DNA of 64,000 bases from Prosthecochloris sp. (GTDB lineage: Bacteria; Bacteroidota; Chlorobiia; Chlorobiales; Chlorobiaceae). The stretch is taken from contig JADMLA020000022.1 in NCBI GenBank assembly GCA_015482705.2, positions 44,125 to 108,124 of the forward strand, in the 5' to 3' direction. Below, piece after piece: positions 1 through 9,771 of the stretch. Position numbers and translations under genes: made by a program. Under the pieces are notes generated by a model. The model saw only the letters and a list, made by a program, of their open reading frames with translations. It was not told where the DNA came from and made no database searches. How positions within the stretch are numbered: the stretch's first letter is position 1; each line of letters opens with the position of its first letter.

Positions 1-1117
1 TGATCTTGCTTTCAGCTTGTGTACTGAGCCACTCGTTGACCTGGACCGGAAGTTCATGCCGAAACGCTTTCATCGCTCTTTGTTCATCGACGTCGAGAGC
101 AATCCAGGACTCATCTGTCATGGCATTGAAACGTTCCATGAGTTCAAACCATGCCTCGAGTGTTTCGTCTTCTCTTTCCTGCGAGGTTTCTTCCTCGAAG
201 AAAACAGCTCCGGCCGTATTTGCAGGGATCTCCGGGTATACCTTGCGAAGAAAACCCAGAGAGTTACAGTCGAAAAACTCCAGTGCTCTCGGGTCGACCC
301 CCTTGGTTTTCTTTTTTGCATTGTCCACAAAATGAAACAGGTCATCAAGAGTGCTGAAATAGACAAGGCACGAGATGATTTTTTCCGGGATCGGAATGAG
401 CTGCAGGTCAGCTTCTACAATAACGCCGAGGGTTCCTTCGGATCCTATGAACAGATCGATGAGGTCCATATCGCGGGTAGAATAATAGCCTGCGTTATGT
501 TTCGAGGTGAGAGGGAGGTTATAGCCGGGAACTTTGATCTCCAAAGCGCCTGCGAAAGGCAGGTCGAGATGGAATGTATCATCTTTTCCGGCGCAATATT
601 TTCCTCTCGGAATATCCACAATGTCTCCGGATGTCAGAACAACGGTAATGCGTGCTATGTGATTTCTCGTAGGTCCGTACTTGTAAGTGCGCGCACCCGA
701 TGAGTTGTTGGCGATGGTACTACCTATAAAGCATAATTTTTCTGTAGGGTCCGGAGGATAAAGCCAACCGAAGCTTTCGGCTTTTTTCTGGATATCTTCA
801 AGCAAAGCTCCTGCTCCAACTGTCATGATGGCCTTGTTGCCGTCAGAGGTGACAGGCTTTTCTATCCAGTTGAGCTTTTCCATGGCGATCACATAGTCAC
901 CGAAAGGTATTCTGCCTCCAGTGGTGCCTGTTCCGTTACCTGCTATCACGAACTTTTTCCCGGAAGCAGCGCTTTCTCTCAGCAGTTTTGAAACATCCGT
1001 GACGTTGTCGGGAAAATACACGCCAGGCGTGTGACCGGTTTTAATATTGCTGGTATCTTCCAGAAACCCTTGAATAAGAGCAGGATCGTTTTTATAAATC
1101 ATTTCTTTGCGGTTCAT
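1..1117 (-). CDS. FAD-linked oxidase (GlcD/D-lactate dehydrogenase-like), partial
   Basis: Reading the minus strand from an ATG at 1117 gives 372 codons without a stop, so the gene runs off the left edge. The N-terminal part is a PCMH-type FAD-binding domain: a GTGTTGG turn near residue 62 and the segment [19 protein letters not shown] near residues 130-150, which lines the flavin in this family, followed by GSEGTLGVI near residue 240. The family oxidises 2-hydroxy acids such as D-lactate or glycolate and passes electrons to quinone or an Fe-S partner. The substrate cannot be told from this part. The start overlaps the end of mrdA by 26 bp, so the two are probably co-transcribed. An in-frame ATG five codons later is an alternative start. 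The C-terminal domain and any Fe-S extension lie outside the window. Confidence 0.8.
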   Translation of the reverse strand, partial: MNRKEMIYKNDPALIQGFLEDTSNIKTGHTPGVYFPDNVTDVSKLLRESAASGKKFVIAGNGTGTTGGRIPFGDYVIAMEKLNWIEKPVTSDGNKAIMTVGAGALLEDIQKKAESFGWLYPPDPTEKLCFIGSTIANNSSGARTYKYGPTRNHIARITVVLTSGDIVDIPRGKYCAGKDDTFHLDLPFAGALEIKVPGYNLPLTSKHNAGYYSTRDMDLIDLFIGSEGTLGVIVEADLQLIPIPEKIISCLVYFSTLDDLFHFVDNAKKKTKGVDPRALEFFDCNSLGFLRKVYPEIPANTAGAVFFEEETSQEREDETLEAWFELMERFNAMTDESWIALDVDEQRAMKAFRHELPVQVNEWLSTQAESKI

Positions 1118-2930
1118 TGACACGGCTGTCAGTGTTTTCTGCGGCCAACGATAGACTGTCAACGGCAGTGGTGTCAGGACCGTTAACATAATAATTAATC
1201 AGTTTTCCGGCTATAGGTGCGGAAACACTTCCGCCATACCCGGCATTTTCAACAAGTACGACAATGGCAATAGATGGTTCTTCAAAAGGGGCGAATGCAA
1301 CGAACCATGCATGATCTTCACCGTGCGGGTTCTGTGCTGTACCGGTTTTACCCGCTACCTTGACGTTTTTCACCGCAGCAAGTCTGCCTGTGCCTCTTTC
1401 TACAACGCCAAGCATTGCCTTGCGAACCGTTTCAAACGTTTTTTCAGAGATCGGCAGTTTATTCTTCCTGAAATCGAACGTTTCGATAATATCACTCTTG
1501 TCAGAAAGGTAGCCCTGAACGAAATGGGGTTGATACCAGGTTCCCTTGTTTGCTATTGTAGCGGTAAATGCTGCGAGCTGGAGTGGCGTAGTGTTCAGTT
1601 CGCCCTGGCCTATAGCCAGACTGACAAGATAACCCTTTGTCCATTTCCCCTTTCCATATCGCTTGTCGTAATAGTCAACCGACGGTAGGGGAGATGAACG
1701 TTCTCCGGGCAGGTCGATACCGCTGGTTTTTCCGAATCCGAACATTCTTCCATACTCGGTCCATTTTTCAAATCCGAGATCGAAGATCAGATTATAGTAA
1801 TACGTGTTACATGACTCGATAATCGACCGTTCCAGATTGACCGGACCGTGTCCCTGGCCTCCATGGCACAGAAAGCGGCCTCTTCCCAATTTGAAAACTC
1901 CTGAGCAGTAAATCGTTTTTTCAGGTGTTATGGCTCTTTCTTCAAGAGCGGCAATTGCAAGCAGTAGCTTGTATACGGAACCCGGTGGATACGATGCCTG
2001 CATCGCGCGATTGAACAGCGGTTTGTCCGGGTCACGAACGATCTCGAGCCATTTTTTGCCGTCTGTCGTGCCGTTCAGAATTTCAAGGTCGTAATCCGGC
2101 TGGCTCACCATCGCAAGTATCCCGCCGTTACGGGGATCAACGGCTACCACGGCTCCTGATTTTCCGGTTTCTTTCAAAAGATCTTCGGCGAGTTTTTGAA
2201 GGCCGGCATCGAGAGTTAGATACAAGTCGTTGCCTTTGATGAACGGTCGATCCCTGGCTCCGTTTTCAAATTTTCCCGCGGACTTGCCGATTGAATTGAC
2301 CAGTTCGAACCGTATGCCTTTTTCTCCTCTCAGATAGTCCTCGTATTTTTTTTCCAGCCCTTTGCTGCCTGTTTTGTCATCGGGTGTATACCCTTTTTGA
2401 GACATTTCTTCAAGCTGGTTTTTGGAAATGAAGTTCAGATACCCGAGGATGTGCGAGGCTCCAAGTTCCAGTGGATATTTTCTTTTATTTTCAACCTCTA
2501 TCATCACTCCCGGCAGCTGCCAGAGATTTTCGCTAAGACGCATCATCTCCTGCGGTTCTATATCCCTTCCAACAGCAACAGGTGCGAAACGGTTGTACTT
2601 GAATCCTTTCTGTATCCTTTCCGAGAGTTCTTCGAAGGTAATGTCCAGTAGACCGGCAAGCATATTTTTTTTCAACGAGTCGGTAAACTCGGCAGGGACG
2701 ACCTTAACCGAATACAGCGGTTGATTGTCGACGATCACTGTACCGTTTCGGTCGATCATCCGCCCTCTCGGGGGCTGTATCCATACTCTTCTCAGGCTGT
2801 TGGCATCCGAAATGGAACCAAGCTCCTTGTATTCGAAGATTTGAAGATAAATGAGGCGCATAAACAGGACAGCAAAGACCGCTATGACAACCAGCGAGAC
2901 AGTGAGTGCTCTTTGCCGAATTTTATCCAT
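1092..2930 (-). CDS. mrdA: Penicillin-binding protein 2 (elongation-specific transpeptidase)
   Basis: 612 aa, the usual size of PBP2. An N-terminal signal anchor (about residues 8-28) is followed by the dimerisation domain and a transpeptidase domain. The penicillin-binding motifs are visible: [10 protein letters not shown] (catalytic Ser, SxxK) near residue 313, ESCNTYYYN (SxN-type) near 370 and KTGTAQNP (KTG) near 535. It cross-links peptidoglycan of the side wall as the transpeptidase of the elongasome, working with MreC, MreD and RodA. mreD and mreC lie upstream on the same strand, the standard rod-shape cluster. rodA, which often follows mrdA, is replaced here by an overlapping flavin oxidase gene. 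Confidence 0.92.
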   Translation of the reverse strand: MDKIRQRALTVSLVVIAVFAVLFMRLIYLQIFEYKELGSISDANSLRRVWIQPPRGRMIDRNGTVIVDNQPLYSVKVVPAEFTDSLKKNMLAGLLDITFEELSERIQKGFKYNRFAPVAVGRDIEPQEMMRLSENLWQLPGVMIEVENKRKYPLELGASHILGYLNFISKNQLEEMSQKGYTPDDKTGSKGLEKKYEDYLRGEKGIRFELVNSIGKSAGKFENGARDRPFIKGNDLYLTLDAGLQKLAEDLLKETGKSGAVVAVDPRNGGILAMVSQPDYDLEILNGTTDGKKWLEIVRDPDKPLFNRAMQASYPPGSVYKLLLAIAALEERAITPEKTIYCSGVFKLGRGRFLCHGGQGHGPVNLERSIIESCNTYYYNLIFDLGFEKWTEYGRMFGFGKTSGIDLPGERSSPLPSVDYYDKRYGKGKWTKGYLVSLAIGQGELNTTPLQLAAFTATIANKGTWYQPHFVQGYLSDKSDIIETFDFRKNKLPISEKTFETVRKAMLGVVERGTGRLAAVKNVKVAGKTGTAQNPHGEDHAWFVAFAPFEEPSIAIVVLVENAGYGGSVSAPIAGKLINYYVNGPDTTAVDSLSLAAENTDSRVNEPQRNDL

Positions 2931-3059
2931 GAGTTAAACCGTGCATTTCATTTTTTTTGAAACAGAGTAACAAACGAAGGGTAACGACATGACCGGTACA
3001 GTAAGTTGGTCAGCGTTGACCATGAATTGTCACCGCTTTCATCGTTTCTTGGATATGAA

Positions 3060-3554
3060 CTAATTGTTGACAAGGATTTTCTTGAAAAACATTTGATAGG
3101 CAAATACTGCAACAATCATCGTCAACAACGTTGCGACTCCTATGGAATAGGTCATATGCAATGTTGTCGGTAACGACAGTACATTGATCATGAGTGTATA
3201 CAATACTCTGCCGATCACGGAGGCAAGCAAAACGCCTTTGTAGTACATTTGTTTTTTCTGCCGTGAGGAGGCATGACTGTCCTCCGGGATGTAAAAATAA
3301 CCGGCAACGAAACCTTCTATGGTTTTTGTAAGTGTTTCGGTTCCGATGCTGCCGCTCAGGATTCCGGTTGCGATACCTGCCATGAAACCGTAGGTTGTGC
3401 CCTGTTTCTGACCATATCTGATAGCCGTGAAAGCGATGTAGATGGTAACTATATCGGGAAAAACACCGAAAATAACCAGGCGTGATACCGCATACTGTTG
3501 TATTATGCAGAGCACGATGAGCAGAAAGGTGTCGAGGATGGTATGTTTAAACAC
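3060..3554 (-). CDS. mreD: Rod shape-determining membrane protein MreD
   Basis: 164 aa, almost entirely hydrophobic with about five predicted membrane segments, which is the MreD size and topology. The opening LDTFLLIVLCIIQQYAVSRL and the following FGVFPDIVTIYIAF resemble the conserved first helices of MreD, where a Pro-Asp pair follows the second helix. It acts in the inner membrane as part of the elongasome scaffold. It sits between mreC (52 bp upstream) and mrdA (129 bp downstream), which supports the call more than the weakly conserved sequence does. Confidence 0.85.
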   Translation of the reverse strand: MFKHTILDTFLLIVLCIIQQYAVSRLVIFGVFPDIVTIYIAFTAIRYGQKQGTTYGFMAGIATGILSGSIGTETLTKTIEGFVAGYFYIPEDSHASSRQKKQMYYKGVLLASVIGRVLYTLMINVLSLPTTLHMTYSIGVATLLTMIVAVFAYQMFFKKILVNN

Positions 3555-3606
3555 TTTTTTCTTATTGTTTCATACGTTTAATGATCGTTTTCCACAGCTT
3601 ACTGGT

Positions 3607-4473
3607 TCAAGGATTCGTTTGGTCAGTCTGTGAACTGTTTATCCCTGTATCCGTGGCTTCTCTCATCAAGTCAACTTTTTCCGAATCCACAGTTTTTTCG
3701 GCTACCATGACGTGAGTCAATGATGAAAAATCAACGCCCAATTCGATATTGATTCTGTAAAACTGTTTTTCAGGAATGACTTCAATGACTTTTCCCACAG
3801 GTATACCTCGAAGGGCAAACGTGCTGAAATCGGCAGTAGAGATCTTTTCTCGTTTATACATCGAGCTGCTGAGTGGAACGTAATGCATTTGTGCAATCTG
3901 TTCCTGTTCTCCGTTCCATCTGAGTATGCCATGTGTATTACTGCTGTCGGATACCACGCTGACGCTGAATTCAGAGTGAATCAACGGCATTACCTTTGCA
4001 TAATTTCTCGAAACCTGAATAACCCTTCCCACCAGGCCATCGGGAGTAAGTACCGCCATATCTTTTTCTATACCCTGTTTGTCGCCAACATCGATGATCA
4101 TTACGTTTTCACTTGTGTCGAACCTCCGTTCAACGACTCTTGCAGGAATAAGGTGAACAGGAGCATTATTCATAAAGGATGCTGCACGGTCGATACTGGC
4201 CGTATCCCGCAAGGCGTTGCCTTTGACAATAACGTCGGCAAGCAGTGCCGAGTTCTGCAGCGTCAATTTTTCGTTTTCCTGTTTGAGATTGATATACAAG
4301 CTTATTTCGCTCAAACCTTGTGACAATGTCGCTCTCACTTCAGTTCCTCTGGACAAGAGGCTTTTCAGTGAGTAATGTTCCTCGAATTTGATGAGGAGGC
4401 CCGCTATACCGCAGTAAAGCAGGAGCAACAGGTATGCGTTGTTGTTACTGAAAAATTTAAACAGATTCGGCAC
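3607..4473 (-). CDS. mreC: Rod shape-determining protein MreC
   Basis: 288 aa. One N-terminal membrane helix (about residues 13-30) is followed by a helical stretch rich in Leu and Glu (about 55-95, coiled coil) and a beta-rich periplasmic domain. That domain includes VIDVGDKQGIEKDMAVLTPDGLVGRV, split here as VIDVGDKQGIEKDM near residue 126 and GLVGRVIQVS near 146, the signature region of MreC. MreC forms a periplasmic scaffold that activates PBP2. The neighbouring mreD and mrdA confirm the role. The mreB gene is not in the window. Confidence 0.9.
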   Translation of the reverse strand: MPNLFKFFSNNNAYLLLLLYCGIAGLLIKFEEHYSLKSLLSRGTEVRATLSQGLSEISLYINLKQENEKLTLQNSALLADVIVKGNALRDTASIDRAASFMNNAPVHLIPARVVERRFDTSENVMIIDVGDKQGIEKDMAVLTPDGLVGRVIQVSRNYAKVMPLIHSEFSVSVVSDSSNTHGILRWNGEQEQIAQMHYVPLSSSMYKREKISTADFSTFALRGIPVGKVIEVIPEKQFYRINIELGVDFSSLTHVMVAEKTVDSEKVDLMREATDTGINSSQTDQTNP

Positions 4474-4494
4474 GTTATCGGAAGGTTGCTCTTG

Positions 4495-5400
4495 TTATTC
4501 TTTCGTCTTTTCTTTAACGAACCGTTCGTCTTCGAGCTGGATCGTTACATGATCAATATTATACTTTTCCTTCAACTCTCTATGGATGGGAGTCAGAAGT
4601 TTCTGACCTTCCTGAAGATTGTCTACCTGAAGGTGGCAGCTTAGTGCATTGATGCCGCTCGTGAGGGCCCAGACGTGAAGGTCATGGAGGTTTTGAACAT
4701 GATCGAAGTTCAGTAACGTGCTTTCTATATCTCCAATGTCCAGTTCTTTCGGGACAGATTCCATAAGGACATTGACCGCTTCTTTTATGATGCCGAGTGA
4801 ACTTCTCACAATGAGTACTGCAATGAAGAAACTGATAAAACTGTCCAGTGCCATCCAGCCTGTCAGCTGAATCAGAAGTGCTCCTCCGACGACACCGACC
4901 GATCCTGCAAGATCACTCACAATGTGAATATAGGCGGCCTTTACATTGACACTGTTACTCTTTTCTTTTCTCAGTGAGAATGCATTGATGCAATTTGCCG
5001 TAAGACCAATCACACCGAAAAAAAACATCTCTATTGTTTGGATTTCTTTCGGCATTGCGATACGCTTCCAGGCCTCTATGGTGATAAAGAGTGCGGTGAC
5101 GCAAAGGATCACTCCGTTTATCAGTGCCGCAATGATTTCGAGCCGAAAATAACCATATGATCGTTGTTTTGTCGATGGTTTCACACTGAATTTAATGGCA
5201 AGAAAACTGATCAGTAGAGCGAAAAGATCAGTAGCCATATGCCCGGCGTCAGCTATGAGAGCAAGGCTTCCGGAAAGCCACCCTCCGACAAGTTCAACAA
5301 AAAAAATAACAGCAGTGATTACAACTGCATATTGCAATCCTTTTTTAGCTTTACCGCTCCTGAAGGTTTGTTCCGAGCGAACCCTCTCGTTATGTTCCAT
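4495..5400 (-). CDS. Cation diffusion facilitator (Zn/Co/Cd-type efflux protein)
   Basis: 301 aa with six hydrophobic segments followed by a cytoplasmic domain of about 80 residues. The HxxxD metal site of transmembrane helix 2 is present (IADAGHMATDLF, near residue 57) and a second site is seen in HIVSDLAGSVG near residue 155. This is the H/D arrangement of zinc-exporting CDF proteins such as CzcD and ZitB. The C-terminal domain ends with LHDLHVWALTSG, typical of the metal-sensing ferredoxin-like fold. It exports divalent metal by proton antiport at the inner membrane. The gene is 21 bp upstream of mreC on the same strand and divergent from the GroES-like gene. The exact metal is not determined. 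Confidence 0.88.
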   Translation of the reverse strand: MEHNERVRSEQTFRSGKAKKGLQYAVVITAVIFFVELVGGWLSGSLALIADAGHMATDLFALLISFLAIKFSVKPSTKQRSYGYFRLEIIAALINGVILCVTALFITIEAWKRIAMPKEIQTIEMFFFGVIGLTANCINAFSLRKEKSNSVNVKAAYIHIVSDLAGSVGVVGGALLIQLTGWMALDSFISFFIAVLIVRSSLGIIKEAVNVLMESVPKELDIGDIESTLLNFDHVQNLHDLHVWALTSGINALSCHLQVDNLQEGQKLLTPIHRELKEKYNIDHVTIQLEDERFVKEKTKE

Positions 5401-5485
5401 TCTAGATCAGAAGTGGCTTTCAACAATACGGTTGCGGGAAAATGAATATTCGAGTCATGTTAACCCGGCCGATTTGGCTGGCACC

Positions 5486-5515
5486 TTGATTTTATTAAAT
5501 TTACCGGTTTATAGC
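5486..5515 (+). promoter_or_regulatory. Possible sigma-70-type promoter of the GroES-like gene
   Basis: TTGATT at 5486-5491 and TATAGC at 5510-5515 are separated by 18 bp, 25 bp before the ATG at 5540, in the intergenic space divergent from the CDF gene. The match to TTGACA/TATAAT is partial, so this is suggestive only. Confidence 0.3.
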
Positions 5516-5539
5516 AGTATTCAGGAATGAATTAAAATT

Positions 5540-5923
5540 ATGAGTTTACACGTAACTGACAAATTTGTTGTTGTCGGAGACCGGGTGCTGATCAAACCTC
5601 GATCAGGCGATGAGAGAACGAAATCCGGAATCTACCTGCCGCCCGGCGTTCAGGAGAAAGAGAAGATACAAAGTGGTTACGTGCTGAAAATCGGGCCGGG
5701 ATATCCTGTCGGCCCCCCTCCGGAAAGTGATGAGCCATGGATGGAGGAGATTTCAAGTCCTCAATACATTCCCCTGCAGGCAAAGGTCGGTGACCTGGCG
5801 ATATTTATTCAAAGCAGCACTCATGAAATCGAGTACGAGGGGGAAAAATATCTCATTGTTCCTCACGCGGCGATATTGTTGCTCATCAGGGAAGACGATG
5901 AGCTCGAGTATTATCTGAAGTAA
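5540..5923 (+). CDS. GroES-like co-chaperonin family protein
   Basis: 127 aa. The start of the GroES fold is recognisable: VVVGDRVLIKPRSGDERTKSG with the mobile-loop-like segment GIYLPPGVQEKEKIQSGYVL, and the C-terminal KVGDLAIFIQ...YEGEKYLIVPHAAILLLI, which matches the GroES end where Glu/Asp-rich strands close the barrel. Canonical GroES is about 95 aa. This protein carries an extra segment of about 25 residues (GPGYPVGPPPESDEPWMEEI region) in the middle and an acidic tail. No groEL is adjacent. It is therefore probably a second, divergent co-chaperonin, not the main GroES. Whether it caps GroEL is unknown. Confidence 0.75.
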   Translation: MSLHVTDKFVVVGDRVLIKPRSGDERTKSGIYLPPGVQEKEKIQSGYVLKIGPGYPVGPPPESDEPWMEEISSPQYIPLQAKVGDLAIFIQSSTHEIEYEGEKYLIVPHAAILLLIREDDELEYYLK

Positions 5924-6018
5924 CTGAACCTCCGATTTGAGTTTCACGTTTTTTTGAGTTGTATCGAACATAGCCGCTCCGGAAGGACCGGGTTCTGAAG
6001 AATTTTTTTTGGTTTATC

Positions 6019-6984
6019 ATGATAGCTTTTGGTGGAAATAACGATATATCAACCGATGCGCAGGCAAAAGAGTTCGTTCGGCGCATTGAAAAACTGAAAC
6101 AGGAAATGCGGGCAATAATTCTTGCCCACTATTATACGGTTCCCGAAGTGCAGGATGTAGCGGATATCGTCGGGGATAGTCTTGCTCTTGCCCGTGCTGC
6201 GGAGAGTACCAAAGCCGATGTGATTGTTTTTGCAGGTGTGTATTTCATGGGAGAAACGGCAAGTATTCTCAATCCCGGCAAGCTTGTGCTCATGCCGGAT
6301 GACCATGCAGGGTGTCCACTTGCAGACAGTTGTCCAATCGAGGAGTTCAGGGCGTTCAAGAGTGAATATCCTGAGGCATTGGTCATAAGCTATATCAACT
6401 CAACTGCTGAAATCAAAGCTGAATCGGACATTATCTGCACCTCTTCCAATGCAGAGCATATCGTTCGGCAAATTCCTGAAGATAAGGAGATTATTTTCGG
6501 CCCGGACAGGAATCTCGGCAGTTACGTCATGAGGAAACTCAACAGAAAAATGATTCTCTGGCAGGGCTACTGTTATGTTCACGAAGCGTTTAGCTGGGGG
6601 GTCGTTAAAGAAACGGTCGAGGCACATCCCGGAGCTGAACTTATCGCTCATCCTGAATGCCGTGAGGATTTGCTGCAACATGCTGATTTTATAGGATCTA
6701 CCAGTGGATTGCTCGAGTACGCAAGGCGGAGTTCGAGCAAAACGTTCATTGTTGCCACAGAGCCGGGTATTGTCCATGAAATGCAGAAACGTTCACCTCA
6801 AAAAACATTTGTTCCTGCTCCCAAAGATGCTTCTCAGCCCTGGAGTACCTGTACACAGATGAAACAGAATACTCTTGAAAAACTTTGGCGCTGCATGGAA
6901 ACCCGTCAACCGGAGATAGTCGTTGAAGAATCTCTGCGCCAAGCAGCCCTGAGGCCCATCCGGCGTATGCTCGAAATGTCCTAG
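6019..6984 (+). CDS. nadA: Quinolinate synthase
   Basis: 321 aa, NadA family. NadA condenses iminoaspartate with dihydroxyacetone phosphate to quinolinate in NAD biosynthesis, using a [4Fe-4S] cluster. Conserved stretches are [18 protein letters not shown] (substrate His-Tyr), [33 protein letters not shown] and [11 protein letters not shown]. The three cluster Cys positions are matched by [22 protein letters not shown] and [13 protein letters not shown]. The gene stands alone, 95 bp after the GroES-like gene. nadB and nadC are not in the window. Confidence 0.95.
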   Translation: MIAFGGNNDISTDAQAKEFVRRIEKLKQEMRAIILAHYYTVPEVQDVADIVGDSLALARAAESTKADVIVFAGVYFMGETASILNPGKLVLMPDDHAGCPLADSCPIEEFRAFKSEYPEALVISYINSTAEIKAESDIICTSSNAEHIVRQIPEDKEIIFGPDRNLGSYVMRKLNRKMILWQGYCYVHEAFSWGVVKETVEAHPGAELIAHPECREDLLQHADFIGSTSGLLEYARRSSSKTFIVATEPGIVHEMQKRSPQKTFVPAPKDASQPWSTCTQMKQNTLEKLWRCMETRQPEIVVEESLRQAALRPIRRMLEMS

Positions 6985-7220
6985 GATTCCTTGAAAATGG
7001 TCCTTTTTGCCCATTTTTGTGTCGTGTTCAGACTTCCTTTCCAACGCATTCAAACATACGCTCTGCTTCGTCGTCTGAACACTCTTTGATCTTGAACGAA
7101 AAACCTCATTTTTGAGGCATCCTCGCTCATTGTGCACTACGGACTATTTTCATGTCACTTGTTTCTCACTTGCCCTTGAACCCTTCGCTGCTGTTATTCA
7201 AGGTGATCGTTTTCATCTCG

Positions 7221-7859
7221 TCACTTTTCATTTGTTTCTGCTTCTCCATGCGCATAAACGAAACCACCTCTGCCGAGTGTATCGACGACCTGCTGGATTT
7301 TAGCGGGATTGACCACAAAGCAGCCGTTGCTTCGGCCGATTCTGGGCCCGTTGAACGTCAGAAGGTTCTCGAAAATGACGGGTATGGAGACGTAGCTTGC
7401 CGAGTGGAAGACAATGTCTCTTTTGAACGCGTTGCTGTTTTTCAATGAGTCGAGCCCGTGAAGCCTTATGGCAAGTCCGTGATCTCCCTTGTACACGTTT
7501 CCTGTTTTATAGAGGCCGAGGCTACTCATGTTCGAGCCGGAGATGTTTGAAAATTTCCGTGCTTTGAGAGTGCCGCTTTTTGCTGCATGTGCAACGTGAT
7601 AAAAGCTTTTCGATTCGAAGCTCGTGTCGATAATGAGCATACGTTTGAATAGGGATGGCTTTGTATAATCCACGATAGCCAGGTACTGTGGGGCACTATC
7701 ATGGGGATGAGTGCTTCTGTATTGAGATACAGCCCTGTATGCCGACTGGATTGCTTCATCCGAAACAGCAGGTAGGGAGAACAGGAGCCCGAAAAGTATG
7801 ACTGTGGAAAGAAGGACAGTTGCGAAACCGAATGCAATGAGCTGGGTTTTTCTTGTCAT
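7221..7859 (-). CDS. Murein L,D-transpeptidase catalytic-domain family protein (YkuD-like)
   Basis: 212 aa. An N-terminal hydrophobic segment (about residues 8-30) is a signal peptide or anchor. The C-terminal half has DIVFHSASYVS near residue 150 and GPRIGRSNGCFVV near residue 172, that is, the His and SxGC Cys of the L,D-transpeptidase active site in the form found in the YkuD_2-type family. GDHGLAIRLHGLD near 125 is another family stretch. Such proteins act in the periplasm on peptidoglycan peptides. Activity is not proven for this subfamily. The start overlaps the stop of the pirin gene by 4 bp, so the two are translationally coupled. Confidence 0.75.
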   Translation of the reverse strand: MTRKTQLIAFGFATVLLSTVILFGLLFSLPAVSDEAIQSAYRAVSQYRSTHPHDSAPQYLAIVDYTKPSLFKRMLIIDTSFESKSFYHVAHAAKSGTLKARKFSNISGSNMSSLGLYKTGNVYKGDHGLAIRLHGLDSLKNSNAFKRDIVFHSASYVSIPVIFENLLTFNGPRIGRSNGCFVVNPAKIQQVVDTLGRGGFVYAHGEAETNEK

Positions 7860-8782
7860 GTGTCTGTCTGGTGTTCCTTGAGGAATGTTCCGTTACTGTA
7901 CTCTTCAAATGCTGTTTGCAGTTCTTTGCGGGTATTCATGACAATCGGCCCATGCCAGGCGATAGGTTCGTGCAGAGGATTGCCTGAAATCAGCAAAAAT
8001 CTCACAGGACTGTTTTCGGTCGACACATGTACATGATCTCCTCCGTCACTATCGTAGAGAACCAGAGTTTCATTGTCCATAAGCGGCCCGGTTTCCATAT
8101 CAAAGTAATTCACGCCTGCTGTGTCAAAAGAAAACGGTTCTGTATTGTGACTGAAATAACCTTCTCCGGCGATGATATAGGTGAAAGCGGTATGACCTTC
8201 TTGTATAGGATGACTCCAGGTTCTTCCGGCAGGCAGTGTGACATCGAGGTACTCCGGGTCGGTAGTAATTCCTTCGACCGGTCCTGTGACTCCTTCTGCT
8301 TTTCCACAGATAACGCGAACAGATACGCCGCTTTGCAGGTGTATCTCCGGAATTATCTCTCTGGTAATGTTCCTGTAACGGGGCGGTATCATTTTTTGAG
8401 AAGCAGGAAGATTCGCCCAGAGTTGGAAACCGGCAACACCGCCCTGACTATTGCCGAAGGGCATTTCTTCGTGGATTATTCCGCTGCCGGCGGTCATCCA
8501 CTGAACTTCTCCCGGATGGATCACACCTTTGTTTCCTATACTATCATGATGCTGAACGCTTCCGTCCAGAAGATAGGTGATGGTTTCGATACCTCGATGC
8601 GGGTGCCATGGGAACCCTTTGAGATAATCCGGTGGATTGTCGGATCGGAAATCGTCGAGAAGAAGAAACGGGTCGAAAAGGGGGATCTGGCTGAACCCGA
8701 ATGCACGTTTAAGCGTAACTCCGGCCCCTTCGGTAACCGGTGTGCTTTTAAAAACTTTTTTTATTGCTCTTGGCTTTTCCAT
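7856..8782 (-). CDS. Pirin family protein
   Basis: 308 aa from the ATG at 8782. The cupin-type pirin motifs are clear: FDPFLLLDDFRSDNP, GFPWHPHRGIETITYLLDGSVQHHDSIG (split by the metal site HPHRG and the second His pair) and GEVQWMTAGSGIIHEEMP. The metal ligands are three His and one Glu. Pirins bind Fe or other metals, and some have quercetin dioxygenase activity; the bacterial role is often unknown. The frame is open upstream to 8908, but those 42 extra residues do not look like pirin and would make an oversized protein, so I prefer 8782. The 3' end overlaps the L,D-transpeptidase-like gene by 4 bp. Confidence 0.85.
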   Translation of the reverse strand: MEKPRAIKKVFKSTPVTEGAGVTLKRAFGFSQIPLFDPFLLLDDFRSDNPPDYLKGFPWHPHRGIETITYLLDGSVQHHDSIGNKGVIHPGEVQWMTAGSGIIHEEMPFGNSQGGVAGFQLWANLPASQKMIPPRYRNITREIIPEIHLQSGVSVRVICGKAEGVTGPVEGITTDPEYLDVTLPAGRTWSHPIQEGHTAFTYIIAGEGYFSHNTEPFSFDTAGVNYFDMETGPLMDNETLVLYDSDGGDHVHVSTENSPVRFLLISGNPLHEPIAWHGPIVMNTRKELQTAFEEYSNGTFLKEHQTDT

Positions 8783-8952
8783 GTCAGCTTTTCCATTCTT
8801 TCGGCGAAACATGTCATATAAAAAACAATGCATGTGTTTCATTCGTTCAGCCCGATATTTTTCGGGCGTAATGCATGTATCTACAATAGATTGTGTAAAT
8901 TCATCCAAACTACAGGTCGGTATCCGGTCTTGAAAAATTGTATAAGCTTATC

Positions 8953-9768
8953 ATGGGAAAAAAAACTGCTACTATTCTGTTTATTGGAGATGTCGTCGGT
9001 AAACCCGGCCTGCAAATTGTCGGTCATCTTTTGAAAGGACTCATTTCGAAGCATTCCATAGACTTTGTTATCTGCAATGGTGAGAATACTCATAACGGTA
9101 AGGGAATCAGTAAAGAAGCCTTGCACCAGTTGAAAGAAGCGGGAGTCGATGTTATTACCGGCGGTAACCATACATGGAATAATTTCAACTTTTTCGAAAC
9201 ACTCAAAAGTGATCCTTCTGTCATACGTCCCCTGAATTATCCAAGAGGGGTATACGGAAAAGGGTATGGTATTTTTCGTATGGGTAACGGCCTTGGCGAT
9301 ATAGCTGTAGTGAATCTTCAGGGAAGAACATTCATGTCTCCGATCGAATGTCCTTTCAGAACGGCTGACTGGGTGATAAAGCAACTCAAAGACAAGGTTT
9401 CCAGTATCGTTGTCGATATGCATGCAGAGGCAACAGCCGAAAAAATTGCATTGGGCTGGTACCTCGATGGAAGAGTATCGGCAGTTCTCGGTACACATAC
9501 GCATGTGCAGACGGCTGACGAGAGAATATTACCAAAAGGAACGGCGTATTGCTCGGATGTCGGTATGACGGGGCCTTTCGAGTCGATTATCGGTATGCAG
9601 ATCAAAGCGGCAACGGATCGCTTTCTCTACCAGACGCCTCATAAATACGAATGTGCCGAAAATGACGTTCACCTTTCGGCCGTACTTCTCCAACTCGATG
9701 TTGAAACGGGAAAAGCTACCGGTATCAGCAGAATTTTCTATCCGGACTTCAATCGGGGAAATCTCTGA
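8953..9768 (+). CDS. TIGR00282-type metallophosphoesterase (YmdB-like cyclic-nucleotide phosphodiesterase)
   Basis: 271 aa from the ATG at 8953; an in-frame TTG at 8938 would add five residues. Metallophosphoesterase motifs are present in order: FIGDVVGKPG, ICNGENTHNG, TGGNHTWNN, VDMHAEATAEK and LGTHTHVQTADERILPKG. This is the conserved pattern of the YmdB/TIGR00282 family, which hydrolyses 2',3'-cyclic AMP in studied members and affects RNA turnover and biofilm behaviour in Bacillus. The gene is convergent with fbp (3 bp apart), so no operon partner suggests a more specific role. Confidence 0.88.
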   Translation: MGKKTATILFIGDVVGKPGLQIVGHLLKGLISKHSIDFVICNGENTHNGKGISKEALHQLKEAGVDVITGGNHTWNNFNFFETLKSDPSVIRPLNYPRGVYGKGYGIFRMGNGLGDIAVVNLQGRTFMSPIECPFRTADWVIKQLKDKVSSIVVDMHAEATAEKIALGWYLDGRVSAVLGTHTHVQTADERILPKGTAYCSDVGMTGPFESIIGMQIKAATDRFLYQTPHKYECAENDVHLSAVLLQLDVETGKATGISRIFYPDFNRGNL

Positions 9769-9771
9769 CTT

